A program made the position numbers and the translations under genes. From the NCBI GenBank assembly GCA_015063135.1, contig SUTA01000003.1, forward strand, positions 78,043 through 142,042: a stretch of 64,000 nt of DNA, given 5' to 3'. The notes beneath the pieces are model-generated. The model was not told where the DNA came from, ran no database searches, and was given only the letters and a program-made list of their open reading frames with translations. This DNA is from Thermoplasmata archaeon (GTDB taxonomy: Archaea > Thermoplasmatota > Thermoplasmata > Methanomassiliicoccales > Methanomethylophilaceae). Below are positions 1 through 9,677 of the stretch, one piece after another. Numbering within the stretch: position 1 is the first letter of the stretch; every line of letters begins with the position of its first letter.

Positions 1-274
1 AGCACCCGATGCCGGGAGCGACGTCCACGAGGGACAGCATGCACCCGATCTTGGAGAAGACGGCATCCAGGTCGGGGTTGGACGAGATGCGTTCGAGGGT
101 GGTCCTGACGACCCTCCTGTCGACGTTGCACACCCTGCCGATGGCGGTGTCCGAGACCTCGATGCTGTTGCAGTAGGCGTGCCCTTCCTTCACGCTGATG
201 CCGTTGGATATCAGCAGGGAGACGACCTTCTGCTGCGACGGGAAGCCGTCGAATTCTTTTTCGTAGCGATGCAT
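1..274 (-). CDS. Predicted regulator of amino acid metabolism (COG2150-like), 3' part outside window
   Basis: Only the first 91 codons are visible; the rest lies beyond base 1. The protein begins MHRYEKEFDGFPSQQK and contains a helix-turn-helix-like stretch with VCNVDRRVVRTTLERI. This resembles the archaeal family that joins a small N-terminal DNA-binding region to a C-terminal ACT (amino-acid-binding) domain; the ACT part would be in the missing portion. The start at 274 is chosen because an AT-rich TATA-like stretch (about 297-304) lies 23-30 nt upstream. An in-frame ATG at 292 would fall almost on it. It is divergent from aroQ and asd, which fits a role in controlling amino-acid synthesis, but that link is inference. 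Confidence 0.6.
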   Translation of the reverse strand, partial: MHRYEKEFDGFPSQQKVVSLLISNGISVKEGHAYCNSIEVSDTAIGRVCNVDRRVVRTTLERISSNPDLDAVFSKIGCMLSLVDVAPGIGC

Positions 275-331
275 ATGACTGCATATATTCATACAATAAA
301 TAACTTTTACATTCATCAGTTCACTATGTCA

Positions 332-338
332 TTTTATA
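332..338 (+). promoter_or_regulatory. TATA box of aroQ
   Basis: TTTTATA lies about 30 nt before the aroQ ATG at 367, in the short divergent region shared with the upstream regulator. Confidence 0.5.
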
Positions 339-366
339 GCGGCCGGCTAATACGGTAGCAGGTGCA

Positions 367-642
367 ATGATGCCGAACACCGACGAGCTGAGGGAGCAGA
401 TCGAGACCATAGACGAGCAGATCATCGACCTCATAGCCACCCGCATGGAGATCGCGGACGAGCTGGCCAAGGCCAAGAAGCAGTCTTCCCAGGAGTACTG
501 GAGCGCGGAGAAGGAGAGGGAGGTCATCAGCAGGTACCACGAGCTCTGCGAGGAGGTCAGCCTGTCGGAGGATGAGGCGCGCCAGATCGCCGAGGTCATC
601 CTCAAGATTTCCAAGGAGCGCCAGAGGCACTACTTCCAGCGA
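367..642 (+). CDS. aroQ: Chorismate mutase (AroQ class), ends at CGA
   Basis: All-helical AroQ-type chorismate mutase, converting chorismate to prephenate for Phe/Tyr synthesis. The 91-residue length is normal for stand-alone AroQ. Visible family features are the opening helix with LREQIETIDEQIIDLIATR, a central KAKK, and a closing helix ending KERQRHYFQ. The codon after this last Q is CGA (640-642). Under the standard code the frame would add six residues and stop at TAG (661-663), but that TAG is part of the TATA box of asd. Ending at CGA frees the promoter from the gene. The start could be either of two adjacent ATGs (367 or 370). Confidence 0.85.
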
Positions 643-654
643 AATCGGGTTCTT

Positions 655-662
655 TTTATATA
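655..662 (+). promoter_or_regulatory. TATA box of asd
   Basis: TTTATATA about 36-43 nt before the asd ATG, implying a leader of roughly 10-15 nt. Its last bases include the TAG that would otherwise look like the aroQ stop. Confidence 0.65.
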
Positions 663-697
663 GGGCGCTGGCATGCGCCTTTTAGAAGGGTTTACAC

Positions 698-1783
698 ATG
701 GCAGAGAAACTCAGAGTGGGTATCCTCGGCGCCACCGGAATGGTCGGGCAGAGGTTCGTTTCGCTACTGGCAGACCATCCCTGGTACGAGATCACGGTGC
801 TCGCCGCCAGCGGGCGCTCCGCCGGCAAGACCTACGAGGAGGCCCTCGGAGGCCGCTGGAGCATCGAGACCCCCGTTCCCGAGAAGGTCAAGGGGATGGT
901 CGTCCAGAACGTCGACGAGGTCGACGACATCTGCTCCAAGGTGGATTTCGTCTTCAGCGCGGTCAACATGCCCAAGGAGGAGATCAGGGCCATGGAGGAC
1001 AACTACGCGAAGCACGAGAGGCCCGTGGTGTCCAACAACAGCGCCCACCGCTGGACCCCCGACGTCCCCATGATCCTGCCGGAGATCAACCCGCAGCACA
1101 TGGAGGTCATCGAGGCCCAGAAGAAGCGCCTCGGGACCAAGAGGGGATTCATCGCCGTCAAGCCCAACTGCTCCATCCAGAGCTACGCCCCCGTCCTCTC
1201 CGCTTGGAAGGAGTTCGAGCCCTACGAGGTCGTCGTGACCACCTACCAGGCCATCTCCGGGGCCGGGAAGAACTTCGACAGCTGGCCCGAGATGGTCGGC
1301 AACGTCATCCCCTACATCGGAGGCGAGGAGGAGAAGAGCGAGAGGGAGCCCCTGCGCATCTGGGGATCCGTCGAGAACGGGGAGATCGTCCCCGCGAAGA
1401 CGCCCGTGATCACCAGCCAGTGCATCCGCGTGCCCGTCCTCTACGGCCACACCGCCGCCGTATTCGTGAAGTTCAGGAAGCCCGCCACCAAGGAGCAGCT
1501 CATTAGGAAGATGGTCGAGTTCAAGGGCCTCCCGCAGGAGCTGGACCTCCCCAGTGCGCCCAAGCAGTTCATCCAGTATCTCGAGGAGGAGAACCGCCCC
1601 CAGGTCACCCTGGACGTCAACTACGAGAGGGGCATGGGCGTGTCCGTGGGAAGGCTCAGGGAGGACTCGGTCTACGACTGGAAGTTCGTCGGCCTCAGCC
1701 ACAACACCCTCCGCGGGGCCGCGGGAGGCGCTGTCCTGTGCGCCGAGCTCCTCACCGCCAAGGGCCTCATCACCAAGGTCTGA
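698..1783 (+). CDS. asd: Aspartate-semialdehyde dehydrogenase
   Basis: NADP-dependent reduction of aspartyl phosphate to aspartate semialdehyde, the branch point for Lys, Thr, Met and Ile. The 361-residue protein starts with the Rossmann motif [13 protein letters not shown] and carries the catalytic Cys in [12 protein letters not shown] (about residue 159), both typical of the archaeal/fungal Asd branch. It follows aroQ closely and has its own TATA box. In methanogens aspartate semialdehyde can also feed the DKFP route to dehydroquinate, which would link it to chorismate mutase; that is inference. It stops at TGA, and the gene has no internal CGA. Confidence 0.95.
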   Translation: MAEKLRVGILGATGMVGQRFVSLLADHPWYEITVLAASGRSAGKTYEEALGGRWSIETPVPEKVKGMVVQNVDEVDDICSKVDFVFSAVNMPKEEIRAMEDNYAKHERPVVSNNSAHRWTPDVPMILPEINPQHMEVIEAQKKRLGTKRGFIAVKPNCSIQSYAPVLSAWKEFEPYEVVVTTYQAISGAGKNFDSWPEMVGNVIPYIGGEEEKSEREPLRIWGSVENGEIVPAKTPVITSQCIRVPVLYGHTAAVFVKFRKPATKEQLIRKMVEFKGLPQELDLPSAPKQFIQYLEEENRPQVTLDVNYERGMGVSVGRLREDSVYDWKFVGLSHNTLRGAAGGAVLCAELLTAKGLITKV

Positions 1784-1791
1784 AACTCATC

Positions 1792-1820
1792 GCCGGGCCA
1801 CGGCCCGGCTCTTTCATTTC
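1792..1820 (+). terminator. Hairpin terminator after asd
   Basis: An 8-bp perfect stem (GCCGGGCC / GGCCCGGC, 1792-1809) followed by a pyrimidine/T-rich run, starting 8 nt after the asd stop. Confidence 0.5.
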
Positions 1821-1900
1821 TATCGCATCCCACAGCCATCGGCCATAAGGTGCGGTCTGAGCGGGGCACCATTTTTCTACCTCGTATGCGTGCTGGGTGC

Positions 1901-3601
1901 ATGGTTCTGCTCAAGGGCGTGGTCGACGTATCCGAGTTGTCCTTGTATGAAGTGCTCAGGCTGACCCAGAATTCTTATCCGGGAGGCTCCGCATACAACT
2001 ATCTCGGGGTCGTCGCCAGTTACACCGATTTCCTGGAGCAGGTCGACCATGTCTCGCTATGCTACAGGAAACTGGGAGTCTCCGAGGGCGACAGGGTCGT
2101 CATCTGCCTCCCGAACTGCCCTCAGGCCCTGATATCCTTCTATGCCCTGAACAGGCTCGGGGCGATATCCGTCATGGTCCATCCGCTCTCATCAGCATCG
2201 GAGATAGCAAGCTACATCGAGGATTGCGGCGCGAAGGTTGCCATCACCATCGGGATACTCGCCGGGAACTTTCCGCAAATAGCAGGGGATAGCGCCCTCA
2301 GGACGCTTATCGTCACATCCCCCGTGGACCCGCTCCCAGCGGCCAGAGCGGCCATAGCCAAGATGCTGAAGAAGGAGGTCAGGGCCCCCAGGATGGAGAA
2401 GGGATCCGGCGCGATCAGCTGGAAGGACTTCCTGAAAATCGACGCGTCCCAATTGGACACGGCCTTCCCCAAGGTATTGCCGGACGGACCGGCATCCTAC
2501 CTTTACACCGGCGGCACCACGGGAATCAACAAGGGGGCCATCCATACCAACAGGTCGTTCAACGCCTCCGCTATGGCCATGACCATCGCCTCCGGGCTCA
2601 AAGAGATGGTCGGCAAGAAGATGCTGTCGAACCTCCCCATGTTCCACGGCTTCGGCCTGGTCACATGCTTCCACATCCCTGTCCTCATGGCAATGGAATG
2701 CGTGATGATGCCCACATTCTCGGCGGAGCAAATATGCGATATCATCAGGAAGGAGAGGATCAACTACATCGCAGGCGTGCCCAACCTGTTCGGGAAGATC
2801 GTCGATAACAAATCCATGCAGAACGCGGACCTCTCATCAATAGAAGGGGTCTTCTGCGGGGGCGATTCCATAGCCTCCGCCGACAAGATGAGGTTCGATG
2901 AGTTCCTCAAGGCCCACGGCTCGAAGACGTACGTGCGCATCGGATACGGGAGCACGGAGATGCTGGCTGCGGTGTCCCTCACGGATAGGTACGAGGAGCG
3001 CACCGGGAGTTGCGGCCTGCCCATCCCGGGATTCTCCTTGAAGGTCGTCAAGGAGGGCACCACCGAGGAGCTTCCCAGAGGCGAGTGCGGAGAGATCTGC
3101 ATCGCCGGACCGTCGATGATGCTGGGCTACCTCAACAACGAGGAGGAGACGGCGGCGGTCCTGAAGAAGCACGATGACGGGAAGGTGTGGTTCCACTCCG
3201 GAGACGCCGGATACATGGATGAGGAGGGCTATCTGTACTTCGTCAACAGGATCAAGAGGATCATCGTGACGTCCGGATACAACGTGTACCCCTCGCAGAT
3301 CGAGAGTATCCTCGACGAGGACGAGCGCATCAAGCATTCCTGCGTCATCGGCGTCCCGGACAAGCAGCGGGGGGAGAAGGTCGTCGCCTTCATAGTTCTC
3401 AAAGAGGGCATCCCTCCCACGGATGAACTGATCAGGGCCGTATCGGAGCATGTGGAGAAGAGCATCGCGTCCTATGCGAGACCGAGGGATTACAGGATAA
3501 TCGACAAGATGCCCAGGACCAAGCTGTACAAGATAGACTACAAGCAGCTCGAGAAGGACTATCAGGACATCGCATCCGAAGATGCACAGGCATCGGGCTG
3601 A
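1901..3601 (+). CDS. AMP-forming acyl-CoA ligase / AMP-binding enzyme
   Basis: ANL-superfamily adenylating enzyme, about 566 residues, that should activate a carboxylic acid as acyl-AMP and probably transfer it to CoA. Visible motifs in order: the P-loop-like YTGGTTGINKG, the GYGSTEM motif, the SGDAGYMDEEGYLYF motif with hinge NRIKRIIVTSGYNVYPSQIES, and a C-terminal KLYKIDYKQL with candidate catalytic lysines. The frame is open from 1850, but a TTTTTCTA box at 1872-1879 suggests the ATG at 1901; 1886 is an alternative. It precedes a membrane acyltransferase, so a joint role in lipid or envelope acylation is possible. The substrate is unknown. It ends in TGA. Confidence 0.85.
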   Translation: MVLLKGVVDVSELSLYEVLRLTQNSYPGGSAYNYLGVVASYTDFLEQVDHVSLCYRKLGVSEGDRVVICLPNCPQALISFYALNRLGAISVMVHPLSSASEIASYIEDCGAKVAITIGILAGNFPQIAGDSALRTLIVTSPVDPLPAARAAIAKMLKKEVRAPRMEKGSGAISWKDFLKIDASQLDTAFPKVLPDGPASYLYTGGTTGINKGAIHTNRSFNASAMAMTIASGLKEMVGKKMLSNLPMFHGFGLVTCFHIPVLMAMECVMMPTFSAEQICDIIRKERINYIAGVPNLFGKIVDNKSMQNADLSSIEGVFCGGDSIASADKMRFDEFLKAHGSKTYVRIGYGSTEMLAAVSLTDRYEERTGSCGLPIPGFSLKVVKEGTTEELPRGECGEICIAGPSMMLGYLNNEEETAAVLKKHDDGKVWFHSGDAGYMDEEGYLYFVNRIKRIIVTSGYNVYPSQIESILDEDERIKHSCVIGVPDKQRGEKVVAFIVLKEGIPPTDELIRAVSEHVEKSIASYARPRDYRIIDKMPRTKLYKIDYKQLEKDYQDIASEDAQASG

Positions 3602-3707
3602 TGGATGGGGAGCGGCGGAACGCCGTGGTCGCACAGAGGAAACCGGGGGTCCCCCCAAAGCCGCCGATATGAAATGATAAAAAGGAGAGAACCACATTAT
3701 CATCCAG

Positions 3708-4883
3708 ATGGATGATGCAGCAGAGGCACCGAAAGACGGAAACGCGCGTCTGAAGGTCTTGGATGTCTACAAAGGCATCGCGATCCTGGGGGTCATCATA
3801 ACCCATGTTGTCCTCCTACAGAACGGCATGGGCGGGAAGGCCGGTGATTCTTCAGCGCTTGTACAGTTCCTGTTCTCCGGCCTTATAATGTTCATGGTCA
3901 TTTCAGGATACTTCTACAAACCCGGGTCCAGTTTCCTCCATAACGTGAGGAAGCGCATCGTCACGTTGCTGGTCATATATTTCGCAGCGATCATCGTGAT
4001 GACGTCGGTGATGTACGTCTATCTGCTGATTATCGGATACGACCTGTCCTCTTACGATCCGTTCGACGTCATGATAAAGGTCGCGTTCGGGAAGGCCAAC
4101 TTCGTGGATATGACGTCGGACGAGTTCTTCGACCTCATGCAGCCCATGGCCCCCTTCGAGGTCACGGTGATGATGTACTATCTCGGCATCCTCGCCTTGG
4201 GCTACCTGATATTCTATGCCATCGCCGACCGCGTTCTCAAGGACTGGAGGGTGGCGATCGTGGCGATACTCATCCTGTTCGGCATCACGTCGCTGTACAT
4301 GGACTCTATCCACATTCAGTTGCCGCTGTTCGCGTATTACGCACCGATGGTGGCGGGATTCCTGCTCGTGGGTGCGCTGCTGTCCAAGATAAGATTCGCG
4401 GAGTTCCTAGAGACCAAGTATCGCACGAGGGATTTCTGGCTCGTCTTCGCTGCGGTAGCCGTTCTGGCTGTGCTGTGCCTGTTCCTGTTCCCTGCTCAGA
4501 CCGATGTGGTGTACGGAAGGGTCGGCACCGGTCCCTTCAGAATCTACACCTTCGCGGCCACGTCGCTAGCATGCGGGATGTTGCAGCTGTACGTGGCGCT
4601 GCTGTTCACGAAGATCCCCGGGATATTCCATCTGTTCGATGACATGGGGAAGAACATCATCTACCTGTTCCTCCTGCACATGCTGGTTGCCAAGATGCTT
4701 ATCGCGCCATTCGTAGAGCTGCCTGCGGACAAATTCATCCCCTTGGAGTTCATGCCCGCATTGGCATTGGCCTTCGCAACCATAGCCGTCATCCTCGTGA
4801 TTTCCCACATATACAGGAGAATCAGGCCAAGGTTGATAGAGAGGGTATCAGCAGCAGGACGTAATCCGAAGGTCCACCAGTAA
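3708..4883 (+). CDS. Integral membrane acyltransferase (acyltransferase 3 family)
   Basis: A 391-residue polytopic protein with about ten hydrophobic segments. The N-terminus DVYKGIAILGVIITHVV matches the acyltransferase-3 (OafA/YrhL-like) pattern, in which a histidine at the end of the first helix is functionally important. Such enzymes move acetyl or other acyl groups onto sugars or lipids at the membrane. It lies 106 nt after an acyl ligase, with an A/T-rich ATGATAAAAAGG stretch (about 3674-3685) as likely promoter. It ends in TAA, one of only three in the window. The substrate cannot be told from sequence. Confidence 0.8.
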   Translation: MDDAAEAPKDGNARLKVLDVYKGIAILGVIITHVVLLQNGMGGKAGDSSALVQFLFSGLIMFMVISGYFYKPGSSFLHNVRKRIVTLLVIYFAAIIVMTSVMYVYLLIIGYDLSSYDPFDVMIKVAFGKANFVDMTSDEFFDLMQPMAPFEVTVMMYYLGILALGYLIFYAIADRVLKDWRVAIVAILILFGITSLYMDSIHIQLPLFAYYAPMVAGFLLVGALLSKIRFAEFLETKYRTRDFWLVFAAVAVLAVLCLFLFPAQTDVVYGRVGTGPFRIYTFAATSLACGMLQLYVALLFTKIPGIFHLFDDMGKNIIYLFLLHMLVAKMLIAPFVELPADKFIPLEFMPALALAFATIAVILVISHIYRRIRPRLIERVSAAGRNPKVHQ

Positions 4884-4966
4884 TGCCGACCGCCTGGCCG
4901 TTTCCACACGGCGTCGCCGGAGAGGCGCCCGGGGTCAGAGGGAACGCGGTTTCCGACTCGCGCGAT

Positions 4967-4973
4967 TATTTTA
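4967..4973 (+). promoter_or_regulatory. TATA box of the ABC-F gene
   Basis: TATTTTAAG-like element 24-30 nt before the ATG at 4997. Confidence 0.5.
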
Positions 4974-4996
4974 AGGGGTAACCCATCCCCTGCGCC

Positions 4997-6808
4997 ATGC
5001 TCCTGAAAGCCCAGTCTATCGCCAAGGCCTTCGGCCCCGTCAAGGTCCTGACCGACGTCAGCCTCCAGATCAACGAGGGCGACAGCATAGGGCTGATAGG
5101 GATCAACGGAGCGGGCAAGAGCACGTTCCTGAAGATCATCCTCGGGGAGCTGAAGCCGGACACCGGGGAGCTCATACGCCAGACCGAGAGGATCGGCTAC
5201 CTGGAGCAGTTCGCCGAGTCCTCGTCGGAGTTCACCGTGAGGGACGTCCTGGGCAGGCCCTACGGGCACATAGAGAACATCAAGCGCAGGCTCAGGGAGA
5301 TAGAGGAGCTGATGGTCGCCGGAGGCGACATAGACTGGAACGCCCTGGCGGAGGAGAACGCGGCCCTGGAGTCGCAGCTCGCCAAGTCCGACATGGACGA
5401 CGAGGAGAACCTCAAGGCCGCCCTGGAGAAGGTCGGGCTCTCGGCGGACCTCATGGACCGCACCATGGACACCCTGTCCGGAGGGGAGAGGACCAAGGTC
5501 ATGCTCTCCAGGATCGTCGTCCAGGCCGAGGACTGCGACCTCCTCGTCATGGACGAGCCCACGTCCCATCTGGACATCAACACCGTGGAGTGGCTGGAGG
5601 ACTACCTCCTGAAGACCCACTGCTCCGTCCTGGTCATCAGCCACGACAGGTACTTCCTGGACAAGATCGCCACCCGCATGCTGGAGATCGACCACGGGAA
5701 GAGCAGGGAGTACAAGGGCAACTACTCCGACTTCATCATGAAGAAGATGCTGGACCTGGACAGGATGGAGAAGGAGTACCGCAAGTACGCCGCCCAGAAG
5801 AGGAAGCAGGAGGAGATCGCGGCGCAGCTCCACAAGGACCAGTGGTTCCTGACCACCCACAAGACCAGGGAGAAGCTCATCGCCAAGATGGAGGCCAAGG
5901 AGAAGCCCGAGGAGAGCAGGGAGATAACGGTCAGGATACAGGCCGCGCACAAGTCCGGCAAGAACGTCCTCACATGCAAGGACCTGTCCGTCGAGCTCGG
6001 CGGGAGGACCATCTTGGAGCATGTGAACCTGGACATCCACAAGGGCGACAAGATCGGCATATTCGGATCCAACGGCGAGGGCAAGTCCACATTGGTCAAG
6101 GCCCTCCTGGAGCAGATCCCGTCCAAGGGCGAGCTCTGGGTGGCCCCCGGCGCCAAGTTAGGGTACTACTCGCAGAACCACGAGCGCCTCGACCCAAAGC
6201 TGTCCGCCGAGGAGCAGATACTCACGGTTATAGGGAAGGACAGGAGGGCGGATGCCAGGCAGATGCTGGCCAGGTTCCTGCTCACCGGTGACGAGGTCGA
6301 GCGGCCCATAGCCACGCTGTCCGGCGGCCAGAGGGCGAGGGTGGCCATGTGCCTGCTCCTCCTGGACGAGACCAACCTGCTGGTCCTGGACGAGCCCACG
6401 AACTACCTGGACATCCCAGCCAAGCACGCCATCGAGGAGGCCCTCACGGAATACGACGGGACCATCCTCACCGTGACCCACGACAGGTACTTCCTCGACA
6501 CGGTCTGCACCAAGATGATCGAGGTCAAGGACCACACCACCAGGTTCTTCACCGGCACGTACTCCGAGATGAAGGGCAGGCCCAACGTTAAGGAGGTCGT
6601 CATGGATGCGGACGAGTACCGCGTCCTGTCCCCGTTCACCAACTGGGTGACCGGGAAGAAGTACGCCAAGGGTGACCGCGTCCTCATCACCCCGGCGGAG
6701 CAGAAGAGCTTCGAGTGGGCCCTCGGCCAGGGCAAGCTCAAGAAGACCGGCGGAAGGCAGAGGAAGAAGGTCAACGTCCAGAAGGACGAGGATAAGAAGG
6801 GGGCGCGA
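4997..6808 (+). CDS. ABC-F family ATPase, ends at CGA
   Basis: Cytosolic tandem-ATPase of the ABC-F class (ribosome-associated translation factors), 603 residues with no membrane segments. First nucleotide-binding domain: Walker A GINGAGKST, signature LSGGERTKV, Walker B with LVMDEPTSHLD. Second domain: Walker A GSNGEGKST, signature LSGGQRARV, Walker B with LVLDEPTNYLD. A charged linker rich in Lys/Glu lies between them. The tail is basic (GGRQRKKVNVQKDEDKKGA), followed by CGA at 6806-6808. With CGA read as Arg the frame would pass through a hairpin and overlap the convergent ZIP gene by 41 nt; with CGA as stop there is no overlap. Confidence 0.9.
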
Positions 6809-6819
6809 GGCCCCGGTTT
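6800..6819 (+). terminator. Hairpin at the end of the ABC-F gene
   Basis: GGGGC/GCCCC stem (6800-6814) with the CGA stop in its loop, followed by GGTTTTC. Confidence 0.35.
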
Positions 6820-6821
6820 TC

Positions 6822-7604
6822 TCAGTGCTCGTGGGGGAACAGGAGGGCCACCGCGAGCATGATGGCCACTCCCACGATAAGCAGTGCCAGCGCGACCTTC
6901 TCCTGCTTGATCCTGTGGAAGGATTCGGGGATCATGTCGCACATCGTGACGTACATCAGAGTACCGGCGGCGAAGGCCAGGGGGAGACCCAGGGTGCCCT
7001 CCACCTCCATGTCCCTGAACAGGGCGAAGAATATCGCTCCGGCGGCGGGGGTGATGAGCGAGAAGGCCCCGAGCATCCTGAGGCTCCTCTTCTTCCCGAG
7101 GTCGGACAGCAGCATCGTGGAGGAGAGCGAGAACAGCTCCACGAACTTGTGGATGCATAGGCCGATGGTGGCCATCAGGCCCACCTCTTCGCCGGCCATG
7201 AACATGGCGGCGAGTGCCAGACCGTCGCAGGCGGCGTGTATGGCAAGGCCGATGAAGGAGGACATCGATGTGAGGCGGTGCCCGTGCAGCTCCCCGTGGC
7301 ACTCGCATCCGCAGGTGGCTTTGTGCTTCTCCTTCAGTATGACGTTTATGATCAGTATGGTAAGGAATCCGAGGGCGACGGCCATCATGGCGTAGTGCGT
7401 GTCGATATCCCCGTGCTCGCATTCCTCGATGGCCTCGGGGAGCAGCATGAACAGGAGGAGCCCTAGGAAAATCCCCGCCGCGAGGGCGATTAGGAGGTGG
7501 AGCTGCGAATCCTTCAGGCTCTTGGCCATGGGCAGGTATGCTGCGACGACCGAGACCCCGAGGAGGAGCAGCGCGTAGAGTGCGAATTGGACGTAGGCTT
7601 CCAT
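6822..7604 (-). CDS. ZIP-family divalent metal transporter
   Basis: A 260-residue membrane protein with about eight hydrophobic segments and a histidine/cysteine-rich loop (CGCECHGELHGH). The metal-site helices typical of ZIP proteins are visible as AIHAACDGLALA and CIHKFVELFS. It likely imports Zn or Fe. An upstream in-frame start at 7715 exists, but a TTTTAATAATC box about 20-30 nt above 7604 makes the later ATG, beginning MEAYVQFALYALLLLG, the better choice and places the protein start directly at the first membrane helix. It stops at TGA and is convergent with the ABC-F gene. Confidence 0.85.
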   Translation of the reverse strand: MEAYVQFALYALLLLGVSVVAAYLPMAKSLKDSQLHLLIALAAGIFLGLLLFMLLPEAIEECEHGDIDTHYAMMAVALGFLTILIINVILKEKHKATCGCECHGELHGHRLTSMSSFIGLAIHAACDGLALAAMFMAGEEVGLMATIGLCIHKFVELFSLSSTMLLSDLGKKRSLRMLGAFSLITPAAGAIFFALFRDMEVEGTLGLPLAFAAGTLMYVTMCDMIPESFHRIKQEKVALALLIVGVAIMLAVALLFPHEH

Positions 7605-7834
7605 ATAAGCCTGCTTGGAAATTTGATTATTAAAACATTGGTGCCGAATTAATAATATCGGCCGCTGGCGGACCTCCGAATTATTAAGCCGGAAGCTGAT
7701 GGCTATATGCTCCAATCTAGACGGAAATGGTCATTTATGGCATGGCAATGAGTTTAACGCGCTCAGTTGTCGGTGTTAATTAATCTCGTGTTAACAATAT
7801 CTTTTTAAGCTTCCACCTAATACAATTACGCGGG
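7605..7834. other. Divergent promoter region, 230 nt
   Basis: AT-rich spacer between the ZIP gene and the acidic protein gene. It holds a TATA-like box for ZIP (about 7624-7634) and CTTTTTAAGC (7801-7810) for the downstream gene. I saw no open gene. Confidence 0.5.
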
Positions 7835-9616
7835 ATGGATATGAGCGAAGACTCGCACTCTAACGGCAGCGCCGGCTCCATTAAGGGTCTCAGGGGTCTC
7901 TTCGGCAAGAAGGACAGGTCAGAGGCTCCGGAGTCGTTGAGCAGGTACGATCAAAACTCCTCCAGGGTCAGGAAGCCCTCCATGTTCGGCGGCTTCCAGT
8001 CCAGGAAGGAAGACTATTCACCAGGGATTCTCGGACTCGACCGTTACGGATATGAGAAGTACAACGTGATGGAATCCGAGATCTACATCTCCTGCCCTCC
8101 GGAATCGGCCGCATTCGACGATATGGAGCCCACGATCATCAGGGCCACCAACGGCAACGTGGTCGGAAGCAGGGATGAGAGGGTGGTCGAGGAGCCGGTG
8201 GCCCCCACGAACAGGGTAAGCCAGCTCTACGACCCGTTCGAGGGCATCGACACCGGCAGCTCCCTGCCCAAGAACTTCGGCTGCGTCCACGGCTCGGTCC
8301 GCGACGGAGAGGTAGTCAGGGACAACGCCGCCCCCGAGCTGCCCAAGGTGGAGTACGCCACCGAGATCGATTCCGAGGGGATCCTGTTCAGGCCCGTCAC
8401 CGACGAGCCCGTGGAGGTCCCCGAGGCTGGATCCGCGGAGGAGCCCGTGGAGGTCCCCACAGCAGAGCCCATGGAGGTTCCCGTAGAGATCCCCATCATC
8501 AACCCCGTCGAGGGAGTCGTAGCCGCTGCGGTTATCGCAGAGGCAGACGACTGGTTCGATGCAGCCATCGGGTCCGAGGAGATAAGGGCGGACATCGTGG
8601 ATGCCGCCGTAGAGTCCTCCGAGGCCGCGGCCGAGCCCGAGGATGTGCCCGTGGAGGCCCTCATCGTCGAGCCCGTCGAGCACATCGCCGCTGCGGAGGA
8701 GTTCGTCGAGGAGCCCAAGGAGGCCCCGGCCGAGGCCCCCGTAGAGGAGCCCGTCGTAGTGGTGCCCGTCCTCCCTGAGAACAAGTTCGAGGGGCTGTAC
8801 ATCGAGGGCAAGCCCGTCGAGGAGCCCTCGACCGTCGACGAAACCGTCATCGGTGTCCCGAAGGAGCCTGAGGCGGTCGTCACCAGCACGGATGCGGCCC
8901 CGGCGCCCAACCAGACCCTCATCGAGGGCATCGACACCGAGGGAGCGAGCGTGCTGCCTCCGATGTCCGTCAACCCTGCGAAGCCCAGGGTGCGCTTCAA
9001 GTTCATCAACGGCGTCCTCACCAAGGTCATAGAGGAAGAGCCCACAGAGCCCGACGAGGGACTCCGTGGCCCTTTTGACATCGCAGCCGGGCAGGCTGTG
9101 GAGAGGATCGGACCTGCGAAGCCGAAGACCGTCGACGACGACTTCGTCCTCGAGATGGATGAGTTCGATACGGTCCCCGAGCCGGAATACGGGGACATGG
9201 CGTTCGATGACGCCCTGGAGTCCCTGACGTTCGATGCCGTCCCACCGACGGTCATCGCCGAGCTGATCGAGCTGCTCCCGCTCTCCTTCCCGGAGATGGG
9301 CGCGGAATCCGAGACGGTTCCCGTCGAGTACGAGGATGACAACCTGGATGCCGTGTTCTTCGCAGAGCCGGCCAGGTTCGAGGTCCCGGAGCTCCCTCCC
9401 ATGATAGGAGCGGCGTCCGAGACGCTCATGATCGGTGCCGCCGGAACCGAGCCCCTCGCCATCGGCACCGCGGAGCCCATGGCATGCATCGCCGCCCCCG
9501 AGAGGGCGGCTCTGCCCGCCCCGGCAGCGGTTCCCGAGGCAGCGCCCGCAGTCAGCGGCGTGATGTTCTCATTCGGAGCCGGAGCCGGCGCCGGATGCGT
9601 GACATTCTCCTTCTGA
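7835..9616 (+). CDS. Large acidic low-complexity protein, unknown function
   Basis: A 593-residue protein with no family I recognise. After a basic N-terminal patch (KGLRGLFGKKDR) comes a long Pro/Glu/Val/Ala-rich region with irregular repeats such as EEPVEVP, AEPMEVPVEIP and EEPVVVVP. Phrases recur: FEGIDT and IEGIDT, and short alternating hydrophobic motifs VRFKFING, VMFSFG and VTFSF, the last forming the C-terminus after a Gly/Ala run. There is no signal peptide or membrane helix. It has its own strong TATA box and stands alone. It could be a scaffold or a cytoskeletal or surface-associated protein, but nothing here decides. It ends in TGA. Confidence 0.75.
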   Translation: MDMSEDSHSNGSAGSIKGLRGLFGKKDRSEAPESLSRYDQNSSRVRKPSMFGGFQSRKEDYSPGILGLDRYGYEKYNVMESEIYISCPPESAAFDDMEPTIIRATNGNVVGSRDERVVEEPVAPTNRVSQLYDPFEGIDTGSSLPKNFGCVHGSVRDGEVVRDNAAPELPKVEYATEIDSEGILFRPVTDEPVEVPEAGSAEEPVEVPTAEPMEVPVEIPIINPVEGVVAAAVIAEADDWFDAAIGSEEIRADIVDAAVESSEAAAEPEDVPVEALIVEPVEHIAAAEEFVEEPKEAPAEAPVEEPVVVVPVLPENKFEGLYIEGKPVEEPSTVDETVIGVPKEPEAVVTSTDAAPAPNQTLIEGIDTEGASVLPPMSVNPAKPRVRFKFINGVLTKVIEEEPTEPDEGLRGPFDIAAGQAVERIGPAKPKTVDDDFVLEMDEFDTVPEPEYGDMAFDDALESLTFDAVPPTVIAELIELLPLSFPEMGAESETVPVEYEDDNLDAVFFAEPARFEVPELPPMIGAASETLMIGAAGTEPLAIGTAEPMACIAAPERAALPAPAAVPEAAPAVSGVMFSFGAGAGAGCVTFSF

Positions 9617-9650
9617 GCAATCTAGGGGCCCCTGCCCCTTCCTTTATTTT

Positions 9651-9656
9651 TTTATA
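9651..9656 (+). promoter_or_regulatory. TATA box of the antiporter gene
   Basis: TTTATA within a T-run, 22-27 nt before the ATG at 9678; a GGGGCCCCTGCCCC hairpin (about 9624-9638) just upstream may end the previous transcript. Confidence 0.6.
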
Positions 9657-9677
9657 CAGCCCCTACATGACACTACC

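Noticed and set aside
661..663. TAG as the real stop of aroQ
   Set aside because: It is embedded in the asd TATA box, follows six residues after the family end, and TAG is read as sense elsewhere in the window.
764..1702. Long antisense frames opposite asd and many other genes
   Set aside because: High GC content and biased third positions keep opposite frames open; their compositions (Arg/Gly/His- or Leu/Asp/Val-rich) match no family.
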